Below are positions 32,854 through 40,454 of a stretch of DNA of 64,000 nt, one piece after another; positions within the stretch are counted from its first letter, which is position 1, and every line of letters begins with the position of its first letter. Origin of the DNA: Nonomuraea muscovyensis (GTDB lineage: Bacteria > Actinomycetota > Actinomycetes > Streptosporangiales > Streptosporangiaceae). A model generated the notes under the pieces. It ran no database searches and was not told the origin of the DNA. It saw nothing but the letters and a program-made list of their open reading frames with translations. A program made the translations under genes and the position numbers. The stretch spans positions 682,001 through 746,000 of the forward strand of contig NZ_JACHJB010000001.1 of the NCBI RefSeq assembly GCF_014207745.1, written 5' to 3'.

Positions 32854-33534
32854 ATGGCGAAGTCCGTGGACCCAGAGAAGCCGGGGCGCATCAAGCAGCT
32901 CCGCATGATCGCGCAGATCATCAAGCAGGCAAATCCCAAGGGGATGCCGATCGTCTTCCTGTCGGCGGTCGGTACGCTGGCTGTGATCGTCGTGATCGGC
33001 CTGGTCACGGACTACCTGTGGTATTCGGTGTTCCTCGGCGTCCTCGCCGCGCTCACCGTGGGCCTGGTGGTGTTCGGCCAGCTGGCGCAGCGCGCCCAGT
33101 ATTCGATCCTCGACGGTCAGACCGGCGCGGCCGCGGCCGTGCTGCAGGGCATGCGCGGCAACTGGCAGGTGACCCCGGCGATCGCGGTCAACCGTGACCA
33201 GGACCTCATCCACATGGTGGTCGGCCACCCCGGGGTGATCCTCGTCTCGGAGGGCCCGGGCAACCGGGTCGCGAGGATGCTGGCGGCCGAGAAGAAGCGC
33301 GTCGCGCGGGTGGTGCTGGGCGTCGAGATCTACGACATCCAGTGCGGTGACGGCGAGGGCCAGGTGCCGCTGGGCAAGCTGCAGCGCCACATCATGAAGC
33401 TGCCGCGCAACCTGAAGAAGCCCTCGATCAACGAGGTGAAGGACCGCCTGCGGTCGCTGCCGAAGAACGTGCCGATGCCCAAGGGCCCGATGCCCAAGGG
33501 CGCGCGCATGCCGCGCGGCCCCAAGATGCGCTAG
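32854..33534 (+). CDS. DUF4191 membrane protein
   Basis: A 226-aa protein of the actinobacterial DUF4191 family, usually found beside lipA. A charged N-terminus (KPGRIKQLRMIAQIIKQANPKGMP) leads into two helices at about 33-50 and 53-74. The soluble part then contains the typical DGQTGAAAAVLQGMRGNWQVTP and HRVVGHPGVILVSEGP-type segments (here HMVVGHPGVILVSEGP). The C-terminus repeats MPKGPMPKGARMPRGP. A TATCCT hexamer eight bases before the ATG suggests a nearly leaderless message. Function is unknown. Confidence 0.87.
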   Translation: MAKSVDPEKPGRIKQLRMIAQIIKQANPKGMPIVFLSAVGTLAVIVVIGLVTDYLWYSVFLGVLAALTVGLVVFGQLAQRAQYSILDGQTGAAAAVLQGMRGNWQVTPAIAVNRDQDLIHMVVGHPGVILVSEGPGNRVARMLAAEKKRVARVVLGVEIYDIQCGDGEGQVPLGKLQRHIMKLPRNLKKPSINEVKDRLRSLPKNVPMPKGPMPKGARMPRGPKMR

Positions 33535-34319
33535 TGCTTCACGACGACGCGCCCGGCTCGGCGCTCTCCTCGCGGGCCAACCGCGGCTGGTGGGACGGCA
33601 ACGCCGACGACTACCAGGTCGAGCACGGCGCGTTCCTGCGTGACGCGGGCTTCGTGTGGTGCCCGGAGGGTGTCGACGAGGCCGAGGCCCGTCTGCTCGG
33701 CGAGGTGCGCGGGCGGCGGGTGCTGGAGATCGGCTGCGGCGCGGCCCAGTGCGCCCGGTGGCTGGTGGGCCAGGGGGCCGAGGTGGCGGCGTTCGACCTG
33801 TCGCACCGCCAGCTCCGCCACGCGCGACGCCTCGACGAGGAGACCGGGCTGCGGGTGCCCGTGGTGCAGGCCGACGCCGAGGCGCTGCCGTTCGTGAGCG
33901 GCGGCTTCGACCTGGCGTGCTCGGCGTTCGGCGCGCTGCCGTTCGTGGCCGACCCGCTCGCGGTGCTGCGCGAGGTGCGCAGGGTGCTCCGGCCGGGCGG
34001 CCGGTTCGTCTTCTCGGTCAGCCATCCGATCCGCTGGGCGTTCCCGGACGATCCGGGGCCGCGCGGGCTGACGTCCGACCGTTCCTACTTCGACCGGTCC
34101 CCGTACGTGGAGCGCGACGAGGACGGCGCGGTCACCTACGTCGAGCACCATCGCACGATGGGCGACTGGGTGGGCCTGGTGGCCGCCTCCGGCCTGGTCC
34201 TGACGGGCCTGCTGGAGCCGGAGTGGCCGCCGGGGCACGAGCGGGTGTGGGGCGGCTGGAGCCCGCTGCGCGGCAGGCAGCTCCCCGGCACCGCGATCTT
34301 CAGTTGCGCCCGCCCCTGA
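33534..34319 (+). CDS. SAM-dependent class I methyltransferase
   Basis: A 261-aa methyltransferase with motif I VLEIGCGAAQCARWL, the acidic motif II AAFDLSHRQLRHAR, and the later DLACSAFGALPFVADPLAVLREVRRVLRPGG. The type resembles UbiE/Methyltransf_11 small-molecule or tRNA methylases, and the substrate cannot be named. The GTG start overlaps the DUF4191 stop by one base (TAGTG), so it belongs to the lipA-DUF4191 operon. A terminator follows ten bases later. Confidence 0.88.
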   Translation: MLHDDAPGSALSSRANRGWWDGNADDYQVEHGAFLRDAGFVWCPEGVDEAEARLLGEVRGRRVLEIGCGAAQCARWLVGQGAEVAAFDLSHRQLRHARRLDEETGLRVPVVQADAEALPFVSGGFDLACSAFGALPFVADPLAVLREVRRVLRPGGRFVFSVSHPIRWAFPDDPGPRGLTSDRSYFDRSPYVERDEDGAVTYVEHHRTMGDWVGLVAASGLVLTGLLEPEWPPGHERVWGGWSPLRGRQLPGTAIFSCARP

Positions 34320-34328
34320 CGCCGGACC

Positions 34329-34344
34329 GGCCGGGCCTCCGGCC
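34329..34344 (+). terminator. Hairpin after the methyltransferase gene
   Basis: GGCCGG and CCGGCC form a perfect 6-bp stem with loop GCCT, followed by TTGAG. It lies ten bases after the stop, in the 98-bp gap before the convergent SARP gene. Confidence 0.55.
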
Positions 34345-34417
34345 TTGAGCACCCGAAACCACGGCCGGCCGTGCGCGGTTCCCCAGTGCCGGCTCGAAGC
34401 CGAGCGCCTCGGGCACC

Positions 34418-37400
34418 CTAGGAGTTCAACAGCGCCTCGCTCGCCAGCCGCTCCGGCGCGCCGATGGCCGAGAACAGTTCGTGGGCCCGGGCCCAGTATT
34501 GCCGTGCCCTCCGGTCGTCGGCAGGCCTGCTGGCATGGCCCAGTGTCATGAGGGCGCGGGCGCACTCCAGCCGCTGCCCGGAGCGGCGGGCGTGCCGAAG
34601 CGCCTGCTCGCAGGCCTGAGCAGCATGTTCGGTGTCACCCACCGCGAGGTGGATGTCGCCGAGAATCCTGTGCAGGCGCGCCACGTTCAGCGGGTTGGAG
34701 ATGACGGCCAGCTTCAACGCGCGCTGCGCCGCCTCCTGCGCGTCGGCGTACCGGCCCATGCTGTGGTGGGCCTGGGCGAAGCCGAGCAACACGTGGTCCA
34801 GGTCGGTGCCCGTGCGCTCCGCCAGCTCCAGCGCGGCGTCGAGATGCGCGAGTGCCTCCTCCGTCCGGCCGAGCGCCAGTTTCGACTGCGCCATCCCGGT
34901 CAGGGAGGCGATCTGGCAAGGCCGGTTCTCCACTTCCCGGGCGAGGCCGAGCGCCCGGTCGAAGGCGTTCACGGCCCGCTCGTACCGTCCGGCGTCGCAG
35001 TGCACCCAGCCGTATGTCTCGTGCGTCACCCCCTCGGCGTAGCGTAGGCCCGCCGCGCCCGCCACGGCGTGCGCGTCGTCGAGGAAGGTGAGGGCCTCGT
35101 CGAAGCGCGCCTGTTGCTGGCAGACAAGGGCCAGGTTGACCAGGGTCAGCACGCGCATGTGCCGGTCGCCGGACTCCGCGGTCAACGGCAGGTTGGCGAG
35201 CAGGCTCTGCTCCGCGCGGTCGAGCCGGCCGAGGATGAGGTAGCCCGAGGCCAGGTTGTTCAGGGCGCGCGACTCGCCGCCCCTGAGCCCCAGCCGGCGG
35301 TGGATCTCCAGGGCTTGCCGGTAGCGTGGGATGGCCAGGTCCGGCCTCCCGAACTGCTTGAGTGCCACCCCGCAGCCCTGCAGCGCCTTGGCCTCGCCCT
35401 GCGCCCATCCGACGCGTCGTGCCAGGGACAGGGCACGTTCGTGGTCTCGCAGCGAGCCGGCCGGGTCAGTCATGCGCCACCGGACCAGGCCCATGAAGTG
35501 GTGCATCGCGGCCTGCCCCCGTAGATCGCCCTCGCGCTCGGCGGCCTGCAGGCCGATCCCGGCCAGCCGCAGCCGTTCCCCGTGGGTACGACGGTGATGC
35601 ATCAGGTCTGTCATGGCCTCGACCATCAGCCAGGCGTAGGGAGACGGTCCGTGCGCGGCCGCGTACGACACGGCGGCCACGAGGTTGTCCCATTCGGTGT
35701 CGAACCAGTCGGTCGCCTCCGCCATGCTGTCGAAGGTCGTCGCGTTCACGCCGGGAGCGGACGCGTGGCTGGGCTGCTCGGGGGCTTGGAAGCCGGACGC
35801 GGCGACGGCCTCGCCGACGGTGCGCAGGTAGTACTCGAGCACACGGTGAACGGCAGCGCGCCGCTCCGCCGGGGTGTCCTCGGCGAGGCTGCGCTGCCTG
35901 GCGTACTCCAGCACCAAGTCATGAGCGGCGTAGCGACCCGGGCCGATCTCCTCCAGCAGGTGGATGCGGGCCGCGGCGCCGAGCAGGTCCTCGGCCTGCT
36001 CGGCGCTGGTCCGCGCGAGGGCCGCCGCCGCGGCGGCGGAGATCTCGACGCCCTGAGCCAGGCTGATCAGGCGGAACATCCGCTGCGCCGCGGCTGGTAG
36101 CGCCCGGTGCGACAGGTCGAGGGCTGCCTGCACCGCGGTACTCTCGTCGCCTTCGGCGCGCAGCCGCATGAGTCGCCCCCGGTCCTCCAGGCGGCGGACG
36201 TAGTGGCTGATCATCCGGTGTTCGTGGTCGCCGATCCACGAGATGGCGATGGACAGAGCGAGCGGCAGCCTCCCGCAGAGCCTCAGGAGCTCGGCGGCGG
36301 CCTCCGGCTCCCTGCGCAGGCGTTCCTCCCCGACGCCTTGGGCCACCAGTCGCAACGCGTCATCGTGAGCGAGCACGTCCAGCGTGAGGCGTTCGACGCC
36401 GTCCAGCGCCACCAGGCTGCCCAGCCTGGCGCGGCTGGTGATGACGACCCGGCAGCCGGGGGCGCCGGGCAGCAACGGCCTCACCTGATCCGGCCCGGCG
36501 ACGTCGTCCAGGATCAGCAGCGACCGCCGGTCCGCCATGAGGGAGCGGTACATGGCGGCCTGCGCGTCCGGCTCGACCGGGATGTCCCGCGCCGCCACGC
36601 CGAGACCGTGCAACAGCAACTGCAGCGCCTCGGACGGTGACATCGGCTCGCGCTGGTCGAAGCCCCGCATGTTCAGGAAGAGCTGCCCGCCGGGGAAGTC
36701 GCCGGCCGAACGGTGGGCCCAGTGGAGTGCCAGCGCGGTCTTCCCGACGCCTGCGGGGCCGGCCACGAGCGTCACATGACCGGTGTCCATGTGGCGCAGC
36801 TCGGCCGCCCGGCCGACGAAGCGGCTGGTGACCGCGGGCAACTGGCGTGGTACGGGTGCCGTGGCCGCCGTCGCCACCACCGGTTCGCCGTCCAGCATGT
36901 CCTGGTGCAGTCGCTGGAGCTCCTTGCCGGGTTCGACCCCGAGTTCACGGACGAGGCGGGCTCGGAAGTCCCGGTACACCTCCAGAGCATCGGGCAACCG
37001 CCCACCCCCGTACAGTGCGCGCATGAGCAGGCCATGCGGCCGCTCCCGCAGCGGCTGCTCAGCGACGAGCCGCATCAGCTGGGCCACGGCCGCCTGGCCA
37101 CGGCCGAGCTCCAGCAAGGCCGCGGCCCGGCCCTCCACGACCTCCCATCTGCGCTCCTCCAGCCGGTGCCGTTCGGCGTGTGCCGTCGCACCCGAGAGGT
37201 CGGTGAACGGTTCGCCGCGCCACAGGCGTAAGGCCGCGTCGTAGCCGGCGATGGCATCCGCGTGCCTGCCGAGCTCGGCTGCTCGGTGTGCCTCATCCAC
37301 CAGGAAGACGAACTCGTCGGCGTCCACGGAGAGGGCTCCGGTGTCGGCCCGGTAGCCGGGACTGCGGGTGACGATCACTTGGGGCCCGTGGGACCCGAGC

Positions 37401-37627
37401 GCCCGGCGTAGCTCCGCGATGAGCGCCCGCAATCTGGCCGCGGCGGAGGGCGGCGGGTTCTCATCCCAGAGCCGGTCTGCCAGCCGCTCGACGGAAACCA
37501 CTCGACCGGCATCGAGCACCAAGGCTGCCAGCAGTGCCCGCTGCCGGCTGGTCAGGTGGATGGTCTGGCCGTCCACGGCGATCTCCAAGGGGCCGAGTAC
37601 CAGGAGTCGGACGCCGGCGGATCTCAC
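34418..37627 (-). CDS. SARP/AfsR-type regulator with NB-ARC and TPR domains
   Basis: The 1069-aa product is a large SARP. It has an OmpR-like DNA-binding domain at about 5-95, a BTAD domain at 100-245 (RLWRGEPFTDLSG...ELGVEPGKELQRLHQDML), an NB-ARC ATPase with Walker A GPAGVGKT at 290-297 and LLILDDV, and about ten TPR-like repeats from 640 to 1060 (e.g. SRALNNLASGYLILGRLDRAEQ). These activate secondary-metabolite genes. GTG 37627 starts the domain as in the family. The E1-like gene is divergent, and 11-bp repeats between them look like its binding site. It is probably the pathway activator of the peptide locus. Confidence 0.93.
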   Translation of the reverse strand: MRSAGVRLLVLGPLEIAVDGQTIHLTSRQRALLAALVLDAGRVVSVERLADRLWDENPPPSAAARLRALIAELRRALGSHGPQVIVTRSPGYRADTGALSVDADEFVFLVDEAHRAAELGRHADAIAGYDAALRLWRGEPFTDLSGATAHAERHRLEERRWEVVEGRAAALLELGRGQAAVAQLMRLVAEQPLRERPHGLLMRALYGGGRLPDALEVYRDFRARLVRELGVEPGKELQRLHQDMLDGEPVVATAATAPVPRQLPAVTSRFVGRAAELRHMDTGHVTLVAGPAGVGKTALALHWAHRSAGDFPGGQLFLNMRGFDQREPMSPSEALQLLLHGLGVAARDIPVEPDAQAAMYRSLMADRRSLLILDDVAGPDQVRPLLPGAPGCRVVITSRARLGSLVALDGVERLTLDVLAHDDALRLVAQGVGEERLRREPEAAAELLRLCGRLPLALSIAISWIGDHEHRMISHYVRRLEDRGRLMRLRAEGDESTAVQAALDLSHRALPAAAQRMFRLISLAQGVEISAAAAAALARTSAEQAEDLLGAAARIHLLEEIGPGRYAAHDLVLEYARQRSLAEDTPAERRAAVHRVLEYYLRTVGEAVAASGFQAPEQPSHASAPGVNATTFDSMAEATDWFDTEWDNLVAAVSYAAAHGPSPYAWLMVEAMTDLMHHRRTHGERLRLAGIGLQAAEREGDLRGQAAMHHFMGLVRWRMTDPAGSLRDHERALSLARRVGWAQGEAKALQGCGVALKQFGRPDLAIPRYRQALEIHRRLGLRGGESRALNNLASGYLILGRLDRAEQSLLANLPLTAESGDRHMRVLTLVNLALVCQQQARFDEALTFLDDAHAVAGAAGLRYAEGVTHETYGWVHCDAGRYERAVNAFDRALGLAREVENRPCQIASLTGMAQSKLALGRTEEALAHLDAALELAERTGTDLDHVLLGFAQAHHSMGRYADAQEAAQRALKLAVISNPLNVARLHRILGDIHLAVGDTEHAAQACEQALRHARRSGQRLECARALMTLGHASRPADDRRARQYWARAHELFSAIGAPERLASEALLNS

Positions 37628-37669
37628 GGTCAGACCGTAATCCAGTTTCTGCAGACAGATCAATTTGCG

Positions 37670-37698
37670 TGCGCCATCCATGCGCCATCCATGCGCGC
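37670..37698. promoter_or_regulatory. SARP-type direct-repeat operator
   Basis: TGCGCCA-TCCA occurs twice in perfect tandem (37670-37680, 37681-37691) followed by TGCGCGC. Heptamers repeating every 11 bp are the known binding pattern of SARP proteins. They lie 50 bp before the E1-like gene, and a CAGAGT hexamer at 37705-37710 is a plausible -10, slightly closer than the usual 8 bp. This fits activation by the divergent SARP. Confidence 0.7.
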
Positions 37699-37747
37699 AG
37701 GTGCCAGAGTCCTGGCGATCCGCAACCAGAGGAGGGGTGACGCACAG

Positions 37748-38845
37748 ATGAGGCCACGGCTCAAGGGCATCGCCTGGGAACGGGTCGGGGATCAGCTGCG
37801 CCTGGTGTATGACCCACGCGACCAGTGGTTGCTCTCCGATCCTGACGGGACGGTGGAGAAGCTTCTCGGCCTGCTCAGCGAGGGTGGGCGCACCATCGCC
37901 GAGCTGGCGGCCGAGCTGTCCTTGGACGAGGGCGACGTGCGTGGCGCGGTCGAGGCGTTCGACGCCGAGCGCATGCTCGAGGACGGCGACCGCCTCGACC
38001 GGCTGGAGCCTGACCAGGCCGAGCGTTACTTCAGCAACCTGGCATTCTTCGAGTCGTTCGGCAGCCTCGATCGAAGCCGCGAGGACCTGCAGCGGCGCCT
38101 GCGCGAGTCGCACGTGCTGGTGCTGGGCACCGGCGGCCTGAACTCCAACACCATTCCGCACCTGGCAGGGCTGGGCGTCGGCAAGATGACGCTCCTCGAC
38201 CGGGACACCGTGGACCCACGCAACTTCGCGCGCCAGTACCTCTACCGGTGGGACGACATCGGCGCACGCAAGGTTCAGCGAGCCGCGAACTGGGTCAAGG
38301 AGTTCGACCCCGCCGTCGAGGTCGAGGCCATCGACGCGGGGATCGAGGGATGCGAGCAGCTCGCCGACCTCGTCGGGCGCATCAGGCCCGACGTGGTGGC
38401 CTCCGGCATCGACCGGCCCAACACCATCGACCTCTGGGTCAACGAGGCCTGTGTGCGCAACGGCGTACCCTTCGTCCGCGGTGGCATCTCCGTCACCCTG
38501 GGGACCGTCTGGTCGGTGCAGCCTGGTGTCAGCGCCTGCCGCGCCTGCGTGCCCGCCGACCCGTCGAACCCGGACGACTTCCCCGATCCGGACGAGCCTG
38601 CCGTCGCCCAGGCCATCGCCGCCACCCGCCTGTTCGTCGGCAAACCGCAGCCCAACCGTGGCATCGGTCCGGTCGCCGGCCTGCTGGGCGCTTACGGCGC
38701 CTTTGAAGTGCTGCGCTACCTGACAGATTTCGAGCCACCGGCATACGCCGGCCGCCCACTCGCCATCGACTTCGCGCGCGGCTGTGCGACGAGTCAGACC
38801 GAGTGGTTGCGAGACCCCGCCTGCGAAGTATGCGGAGGGAGGTGA
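37748..38845 (+). CDS. E1-like (ThiF/MccB/PaaA-type) adenylating enzyme with N-terminal RRE-like domain
   Basis: The 365-aa product has two parts. Residues 15-85 look like a PqqD/RRE winged helix that binds leader peptides (WLLSDPDGTVEKLLGLLSEGGRTIAELAAELSLDEGDVRGAVEAF). Residues 115-365 form an E1 adenylation domain with GTGGLNSNTIPHLAGLGVG at 127-145, Asp151 in LLDRDTVDPRNFARQ, and Asp222 in SGIDRPNT. Two zinc CxxC pairs close it (Cys264/267 and Cys359/362). Such enzymes activate a carboxyl in a peptide, as MccB (microcin C) and PaaA (pantocin) do. GGAGGGG lies ten bases before ATG 37748. The stop overlaps the ribosome site of the peptide gene. Confidence 0.88.
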   Translation: MRPRLKGIAWERVGDQLRLVYDPRDQWLLSDPDGTVEKLLGLLSEGGRTIAELAAELSLDEGDVRGAVEAFDAERMLEDGDRLDRLEPDQAERYFSNLAFFESFGSLDRSREDLQRRLRESHVLVLGTGGLNSNTIPHLAGLGVGKMTLLDRDTVDPRNFARQYLYRWDDIGARKVQRAANWVKEFDPAVEVEAIDAGIEGCEQLADLVGRIRPDVVASGIDRPNTIDLWVNEACVRNGVPFVRGGISVTLGTVWSVQPGVSACRACVPADPSNPDDFPDPDEPAVAQAIAATRLFVGKPQPNRGIGPVAGLLGAYGAFEVLRYLTDFEPPAYAGRPLAIDFARGCATSQTEWLRDPACEVCGGR

Positions 38846-38850
38846 CCACT

Positions 38851-38916
38851 GTGAAGATCGAGATCGTGCGAGTCGAGAACACCCGGCTGACCCAGCTGAT
38901 CCACCCCGATTCCTGA
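38851..38916 (+). CDS. Candidate RiPP precursor peptide (21 codons)
   Basis: A tiny open frame from GTG 38851 encodes MKIEIVRVEN followed by TRLTQLIHPDS. GGAGGGAGG lies eight bases upstream, an ideal ribosome site. A GTG at 38842 in the same frame would add three residues. It sits between the E1-like enzyme and an M50 protease, and a very strong hairpin begins seven bases after its stop. The alternating hydrophobic N-terminus (KIEIVRV) could form the strand that leader peptides add to an RRE domain. The VEN segment recalls the EEN core of the pantocin precursor, but this is only suggestive. No homologue is recognised. The C-terminal residue is Ser, unlike the Asn of microcin C peptides. Confidence 0.7.
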   Translation: MKIEIVRVENTRLTQLIHPDS

Positions 38917-38922
38917 GAATCG

Positions 38923-38965
38923 ACGAGGGGCCGCACCCTGGCTGATCGAGGGTGCGGCCCTTCGT
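38923..38965 (+). terminator. Hairpin between precursor peptide and protease genes
   Basis: A perfect 12-bp stem (GGGCCGCACCCT at 38928-38939 with 38949-38960) extends to about 17 bp with one G-U pair and closes a 9-nt loop. Partial termination here would make much more precursor message than protease message, a usual feature of peptide-product operons. Confidence 0.75.
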
Positions 38966-38997
38966 GCTCCTGACCCGAACGAGAGATCGGAGAGACG

Positions 38998-40203
38998 ATG
39001 GCGGCGTCCGTGGAGGAGAACCTGCGGGAGCGAGCTGCGCGGTTGACCGTCGCCTTCGACGGCGAGGCATGGATCCTCGGGCGTCCGGAGCTGGGTGTCT
39101 TCGTCGCGGTGCCGGAACCCGGGGCCGCTTTCGTCACCACGCTGCAGCAGACGGGCTCGGTGGCTGAGGCCGCTGAACGGGCCGGCGAGGTCGCGGGCGA
39201 GGAGGTGGACGGGGCCGACTTCCTGGAGGGGCTGACCGCCGCCGGCCTGCTCGACCCGCCCGGCGAGATGGCCGCGGGCACGGTCGGGCACGGGCAGATC
39301 AGGTGGATCGAGGGGGTCAGCCCCCGTATGGCGGGCCGGCTGTTCGGCCCTGTGGCCTGGTTCTGTTACGCGGCCGCCGCGGTGTTCGTCGTGACCCTGA
39401 TGCTGCTGAACCCCCGGCTGCGCCCCTCCTGGGAGGACGCCTGGTTCCTGCCCAGCCCGGGATTGTCCGCGTTCGGCTGGCTGTTGCTCGTCATCGTCTT
39501 CGGTGCCCTGCATGAGGCCTGGCACTGGCTGGCCGGGCGGGCCATCGGCGTGCCGGCGATCTTCCGGGTGAGCTACCGGGGGATCTACATCGTCTTCGAG
39601 ACCGACCTGACCCAGATCGTCGCAGTTCCGCGCCACCGTCGCTACGGGGTCTACCTGGCCGGGATGGCCGTCGACATCGTGGTCCTGGCCCTGGCGCTGG
39701 GACTGCGTACGCTCGTGCCTCCCCCGTTCGTCGACGACGTGCTGGCCGCCACGGTGCTGCTCCTCAGCTACACGATCATCTGGCAGTGGGCCGCCCTGCC
39801 GCTGCGCAGCGACTCCTACGCCCTGCTCGCCAACGCGCTCCGCTGCCACAACCTGTACCGGACGACCTGGCTGACCGCCAAGGCCAGGCTGTTCCGGCTC
39901 ACCGACGCCGAGACGGCCGAGCTGACAGCGGCGGGCGAACGCGATCGGCAGGTCGCCCGCTGGTTCATGCTGCTGTATCTGGCAGGTGTCGCCGGAATGG
40001 CATGGACGTTCATCGCGGTTGTGCTGCCGTTGATGGCCTCGCTGGGCCGATGGGCTGCGACGCAGCTCGGCGGCGGCGCGATCGACTCGGCGGGTTTCTG
40101 GGAGGCGGTGGCGGTGGTGCTCTACATCGCCGTCCAGCTCAGCCTGCCGCCACTGCTGGCGCTGCGCGAGCGGCGGCTGCGTCACGCTCGCAGGTTGCTC
40201 TGA
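38998..40203 (+). CDS. M50-type membrane metalloprotease with N-terminal RRE-like domain
   Basis: A 401-aa protein. Residues 20-90 look like a PqqD/RRE winged helix (FVTTLQQTGSVAEAAERAGEVAGEEVDGADFLEGLTAAGLLD). A multi-helix membrane part follows with the zinc motif His172-Glu-Ala-Trp-His176 (GALHEAWHWLAGR), a second conserved helix AGMAVDIVVL with likely ligand Asp226, and about four more helices. M50 proteins in peptide-product loci cut or export the matured peptide. GGAGAG lies three bases before ATG 38998. It shares the locus with the E1-like enzyme and peptide, and the similar N-terminal domain suggests that both bind the same leader. Confidence 0.82.
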   Translation: MAASVEENLRERAARLTVAFDGEAWILGRPELGVFVAVPEPGAAFVTTLQQTGSVAEAAERAGEVAGEEVDGADFLEGLTAAGLLDPPGEMAAGTVGHGQIRWIEGVSPRMAGRLFGPVAWFCYAAAAVFVVTLMLLNPRLRPSWEDAWFLPSPGLSAFGWLLLVIVFGALHEAWHWLAGRAIGVPAIFRVSYRGIYIVFETDLTQIVAVPRHRRYGVYLAGMAVDIVVLALALGLRTLVPPPFVDDVLAATVLLLSYTIIWQWAALPLRSDSYALLANALRCHNLYRTTWLTAKARLFRLTDAETAELTAAGERDRQVARWFMLLYLAGVAGMAWTFIAVVLPLMASLGRWAATQLGGGAIDSAGFWEAVAVVLYIAVQLSLPPLLALRERRLRHARRLL

Positions 40204-40304
40204 CGAGTATCGCTCGCCGGGTGCCGGTGTTCATGGTCGTGGAGAACCCCCATCGGCCCGCCGGGGATCGCGAGCGCATCGAGCTGCGATACGCCCTCCC
40301 GATC

Positions 40305-40445
40305 GAACACGTCGAGCAGCTCGGTGAGGTAGCGGACCTGCTCCCCCTCGTCGGGCCGCGCGCCCTCGGGCACCGTCCGGGCGTGGCCGCCGCGCCCGGC
40401 GCGGCACCCTGGTGGGCGCAGGTGCCGAACTCGGTCACCGCGACC
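40305..40445 (-). pseudogene. Truncated duplicate of the neighbouring TIM-barrel gene
   Basis: These 141 bp repeat 40620-40758 with the first 70 bases identical and only a few changes after that. It encodes the same VTEFGTCA...PEGARPDEGEQVRYLTELLDVF segment. A two-base insertion shifts the frame in the middle, and homology stops sharply at 40305. The fragment lies between the M50 gene and the frameshifted copy. It marks a rearrangement at the edge of the peptide locus. Confidence 0.85.
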
Positions 40446-40454
40446 CCTGACGCC

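Noticed and set aside
38851-38916. Microcin C-type precursor
   Set aside because: The peptide is three times longer than the heptapeptide class and ends in Ser, not Asn, so the classical MccB reaction at a C-terminal Asn does not fit.
37628-39070. N-terminal extension of the SARP reading frame of about 480 residues
   Set aside because: The frame stays open opposite the E1-like and peptide genes because of high GC. It shows no domain, and the SARP DNA-binding domain begins at GTG 37627.
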